The notes beneath the pieces are model-generated. The model was given only the letters and a program-made list of their open reading frames with translations. It was not told where the DNA came from and ran no database searches. From Ascaris suum (taxonomy: Eukaryota > Nematoda > Chromadorea > Rhabditida > Ascarididae), in contig CM024176.1 in the NCBI GenBank assembly GCA_013433145.1, forward strand, positions 2,044,349 through 2,108,348: a stretch of DNA of 64,000 bases, given 5' to 3'. Both the position numbers and the translations under genes were made by a program. The first letter of the stretch is position 1, and each line of letters opens with the position of its first letter. This document shows, in pieces, positions 59,701 through 64,000 of this stretch.

Positions 59701-62700
59701 CTCTTTTCGAAAATTTTTGAAGAGAATTTTTTTTCAGCTCTGAAAGAGAGATGAAAGAGAAATTTTGAAAGACTTTAATTTGAATGCTAAAATTTTTTTT
59801 AAAAAGTGAAATTTTCAAGAAAATTTCTGACGAAAAATTTTTTTTATTTCTTCGATCATAAATCATGAAAGTTGATATGTTAATAGTATGATGATAGTAT
59901 GTTGTTGTTAATCGACTGATGAGCGGAAAATTTTATTCTCTTGATTTAGCCGTTTATTATTGCACCTATTAAACGTTGAATTTCTGCAGAAATGAAAATC
60001 CTATCTCAGTCATTTTTTTTTATTCACCACAAAGGAAGAGAAAGTATGAGGACATGGAGAATATTTTGAAATGATGAGAAATTAGCTCTAATATGATATC
60101 TCACTATGGAAGATCTTTTAAATAACTACTGAAATCATCAATAAATTCCATGAAGATAACTGCGAGATGCTAATATGACAGGCAAATTACTATAAAATCT
60201 GCTGTAGAGATTGGATAGTCGAACAATGTTATGTCAATTATCGTCATCTTCCATATTTTTCTTAATAAATTCCTCTATATGATGAAGAATTGTGTTGATT
60301 ATCTTCAATGATTGAGGGCTAATATACTTGGAATATGCGGACTTCTACATTATCCAGCATTATTCGATTCAATTTCTTATAATTGATGAGTACTAAGTTT
60401 TTCTTTATTTAAAAAATAAACTAAATATATCTTTCATTGCTATTATTTAAAAATTTACTCGATGATTTAATTATACTACTTTAAAGTGACTTCTATTGAC
60501 GTTATTATTGTAGAATAAAAGTTCTTATACGATATCAATAAGCTATTGCCTATAACGATTGTCGATATATATTTTTTCGTTTCCTTTTGAGATTTATTTC
60601 ACTGTGAATGTAAAAATGGGTATTAGTGTTTATGTGATGTCATTGATCTCTTGAGACGTTTTCTCCCAAAAATGGTTTATTTTATGCCGAAGAATTCGAA
60701 ACTAACGAGATTTTTATTTGCATTTTCAAAGCAACGTTTAAAAAGGCGCATTATGCGAAAGTGACATTTATTTGCATAGATATACGTATTTATTCTGCGT
60801 TTTCAACTTGGGGTTCATTGAAGCGCCGAAACGTTTTCATCGTTTATTCGCATATCTATTTCATTCATGTCGGAAAACTTATATCGTTAATATTTTATCC
60901 TCTAAAATCTATCTTTTAATGTTATCTTTATATTTTAGGCTTCTTATACTATTATTCTTATCTATAAAATCATAAAGAAAACATTATTGAAGTAAGAGGT
61001 GCAAATTTTGATCGCTAATTAATTTCGTAGTTTACTTTCGATGTCAACTTTCAAAATGATTCAACTGTTATTTTGAAATGAGTTATAAAAACAATTAAAA
61101 TTGGTTGGAAATTTTTTTTTGCATTCCGCAATCGATTAGATTACCTTTTGCAATGGTTGATTAGCATTTTTCATCCGTCAGGTTGCTTTCGAGCTAAATT
61201 TAGCACTAAATGGATTGCATTTTGCATTTATCGGTCTGGTTTTTGCACTTTTCGAATCACCTTTTGCATCAATTCAATCATGCGAATAGATCTTTTGCAG
61301 AAAATTAACAGGAGTTTCGTCATGAAGTTACATCGTGATGTTTCATTGTTTTTCATATTTGCTGAAGTGGTGGTTTGGTGCTTATAAATGAGAAAATGCA
61401 TGCCGTATCAGATGGTGTGTTTTTCCATTTGTTTTCTTTTAAGAGCTTATCTAAAACGATCGAATGCTTAGCTATGAATATGTAAATACATAAATGTAAT
61501 ATTTGTGTAAATATTTTGAGCCATTATTTTTATCATCTATTTGAGTGATATGTTCGTTCGATACAACTAATTCTCCATAGAATATTTTCAAATTTTTCGA
61601 AATTTAAAAAGAAAGAACGAATTTAGAGAGAGAAATTTATATATGCACTATATTTATACAAATTTATCTATGAGCTGTATAAAAGAAAGAAAAAAAAAAC
61701 AAGTAGGAATTTATATATGCGTAACGAAAATTTTAATCTTTAGATAGATTTTTTTTTTTCAAACATAATTCCACAAAATCGCTCTATTAGGTGGTCTTTC
61801 TGATAATATGATTTTCATAATTTTTCATATTCTAATACCAAAAGTCGTAAAAATTTCAACTGAGGAATAATTTACTCATATTTTTATGAAAGTTTTTATC
61901 AACTATGAATGCATTTTTCGTAAATGTTAATTTGCTTCATTGATTGATCAAATATCTCATTGATTTACTATTTTGCGGAATTGTTTTCTCTTATGAGAGC
62001 AAAATACAGGTGAAAAAAAAACATATCAACATAGTGGGAAATATTTATATTCGATACGTTAATGAAACTGACGTTACTATAGGCAATGAAATTTTATTGC
62101 AATAGCGGTAATAATTATGTCTTCTAATTGCGAGTATGTGAATATTGGGCATATTTCGATTTTAGCCCAATATTTGTGATATTTTTTCTCTACCTTCTTA
62201 ACGTATGCGGAAATTTTTGAAATTTTTGAAGTTATTGTTGATAAACTTGTTGAAAAAAAAAATTTTTTTTTTATTTCAAATTTTTTTTTTGGAGAAATTT
62301 CATGAAAATTTCCTCGTCTTTCTGCTATTTTTATTCGCCTACAATAAAATTCGGTATCATTGGCAGCAGTGTTTTAAAAAATGATCAATTTAAGCCGTAT
62401 AAATATGTTCATTGTTTCGGAGGTAATATTCATTCTCTAATCTGGATTTGATAACACATTTGTAGTTGGAATAGATTATTGACGAATTTTTTTTTCGTTG
62501 TTGAAGCGATCAACGATCCACTTCTCAGTTGCCTTAAATGAAGATGACAAATTACTTCGAGATCCAATTCTTTTTACATCATAAAAATTGATAACTTGAG
62601 GTTTTTTTTTCTATAGTATATAATTTTTTTTTAAATTTAGTAAAGATATATATAATATTTATTTCAATTTAATTTGTTATAATATCTGAATATTCGTTTT

Positions 62701-63375
62701 TTTGAGAAGGTAACTTTCTGATTTGATTTGTTTACTACCAGTCTTCACTTCGGAAAATTTTTCACTATGTAGCTAAAATTGTTTTACTAGCATTATGAGT
62801 AGGAATAAACCTCTGCAATCTGTTCTATAAGCTTATTTTATATAAATTTAAAAATCATTCATGAATGGGCGTTTACTTTACTATTGCTGCGTTTAGTAAA
62901 AATATTATGCATCCATTGTAGTTTGTATATAAGGCGAAAAAAGTTCTTACTGTTATTTTTATTGTTCATTACATTTTAAGTATAATGTATCAATAATGAT
63001 TCCACAGCATTTTACGCAAAGAAACAAATAGGAAAGCAGCTTATGCATCAATAATACATAAGAAATGATAAATGAATAATGTGGAGAAAACGATGAAATA
63101 TTTATATCCACTGATATTATTATGGAATAAATTTATGTTGGGATAGGTTTTACTTGAATTTGTTTCGTCTAATAAAAATCATAGTTCCGCAAAATTTTGA
63201 AAATATTTTTTTCATAGTTATGAAAAAAAATTGACATTTTTTTTTCATAACTAAGAAATATTATGAGCCCTTCTTTTTCCCATTCGAAATTATTCTTTTT
63301 CTATTTGTTTTCTGATCTAATCCGATGTTTGATTGATGTGCTATTTAGCACTTAATTTTTTCGGCAATTTCAGAT
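56716..63375. other. Long AT-rich stretch, no gene recognised
   Basis: I found no supported exon on either strand across 6.6 kb. Open frames of 60-80 codons are composed of Phe/Ile/Lys/Asn and look like translated AT-rich sequence. It may be intergenic, or a large 5' intron of the gene whose first coding exon is at 63376. A GC-rich G-quadruplex strip at 58059-58080 is the only strong departure in composition. Confidence 0.5.
58059..58080 (+). other. G-quadruplex motif
   Basis: GGGG-C-GGG-AC-GGG-AGGA-GGGGG has four G runs with loops of 1, 2 and 4 bases, within an AGG-rich purine strip from 58035 to 58100. Confidence 0.75.
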
Positions 63376-63428
63376 ATGACGGGTTTCCGGAAACGGTTGA
63401 AACGTTCAATCGCCGGTCATTTACATGC
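63376..63428 (+). CDS. First coding exon of a gene leaving the window
   Basis: ATG lies two bases after the acceptor GGCAATTTCAG, consistent with a 5' UTR intron or a spliced-leader site. The frame encodes MTGFRKRLKRSIAGHLH plus two bases before a good GTAAGA donor. The basic amphipathic N-terminus is coding-like and the codon use differs from the flanks. The rest of the gene must lie beyond 64000. No identity can be given from 17 residues. Confidence 0.55.
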
Positions 63429-63930
63429 GTAAGAGCACCATTTATTCTTATTATTCAAGTTTTATTTTAATTAAAAATAAAGTGACCATATTTGAAATAC
63501 AATAGAGCCTTATTGCTTTCTTATCGAAATAAAATTTTATGAATGATTAGAGTGATATTAGGTGATAAGTGGAATTTTCTGAGTGAATTATCAAATAGGA
63601 TCGTGTTTAAAATTATAATTGAAATATTCAAATTGAGGATTGAAAGTTGCAACGTTTCAATTGCGTAATATCTTCTGTACATTGGAGAAGAGATTGAAAG
63701 CGTTTTTTCGTGGAAGCTTGCACTTTTGCTTTTGCGTATCGAATCGATAGATTTTTTTAAATGTATTCTTATTTTTCTATTTTCCCCATATTGAAAAGCT
63801 ATAAAAACCTTTATGCTTCGGAAAGTGTCATTTCTTGAATTTGATTCATTAATGCTGTCATGTGACATGCAGATGTACAAATATAAATAAAAAAATATAA
63901 ATATAAATACAAATATAAGTAAATGTATGC

Positions 63931-63937
<7 letters not shown>
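63429..63937. other. Intron sequence, nothing recognised
   Basis: AT-rich sequence after the donor at 63429. The 119-codon minus-strand open frame (63521-63880) has no coding features that I can support. Confidence 0.4.

Positions 63938-64000
<63 letters not shown>
63938..64000. repeat. (TA)n tract at the window end
   Basis: TA repeat from about 63938 to the last base. It continues past the window. Confidence 0.93.

Overview
This window is eukaryotic and most likely from a nematode. It is strongly AT-rich, with many T or A runs and long (TA)n tracts. Genes are broken into short exons by introns that begin GT and mostly end in TTTNCAG, and there is no bacterial gene order. The two genes that can be named, a SAS-6 centriole protein and an SH2 plus tyrosine-kinase protein of the expanded nematode Fes/Fer-like type, both look like nematode members of their families. 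A spirurid or filarial worm would fit the base composition, but that is a guess. Exons below were joined by hand from open frames, splice sites and matching intron phases, so boundaries are predictions.

Layout. 1-8067: mostly non-coding. It holds a well-supported two-exon small gene (1920-2713, +), a decayed membrane-protein-like stretch (about 4745-5420) and a cluster of diverged copies of a TGTCTG-rich repeat. 8068-17739 (+): SAS-6, about 12 exons (head domain, long coiled coil, Pro/Ser/Thr-rich tail), with its first coding exon not found. A (TA)40 tract starts about 20 bases after its stop. 18208/18849-26124 (+): an unrecognised gene of about 124-131 residues whose four exons join in phase. 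Its 4.7-kb last intron contains, on the opposite strand, a complete four-exon gene (25308-23690, -) for a 242-residue protein with one N-terminal membrane helix and ten AEAPPAPP repeats. 28608-39910 (+): SH2-tyrosine kinase in 13 exons with all catalytic motifs present. 41202-41752 (+): two or three exons of uncertain ownership. 41753-63375: long repeat-rich sequence without a recognised gene, containing isolated coding-like exons (49486, 53781, 56527), a repeat cluster (46590-47420), G-quadruplex motifs and the longest TA tract. 63376-63428 (+): probable first coding exon of a gene that runs off the window.

The genes do not form an obvious pathway. SAS-6 acts in centriole assembly, the kinase in cytoplasmic signalling, and the rest are unnamed. 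The points most worth a second look are the nested Pro/Ala/Glu-repeat gene inside an intron of another unknown gene, two strong inverted repeats (18266-18356 and 28311-28348), a dispersed element built around the palindrome TGACGTCA, and a possible non-canonical GC-AG intron plus a possible 14-base microexon in the two named genes.
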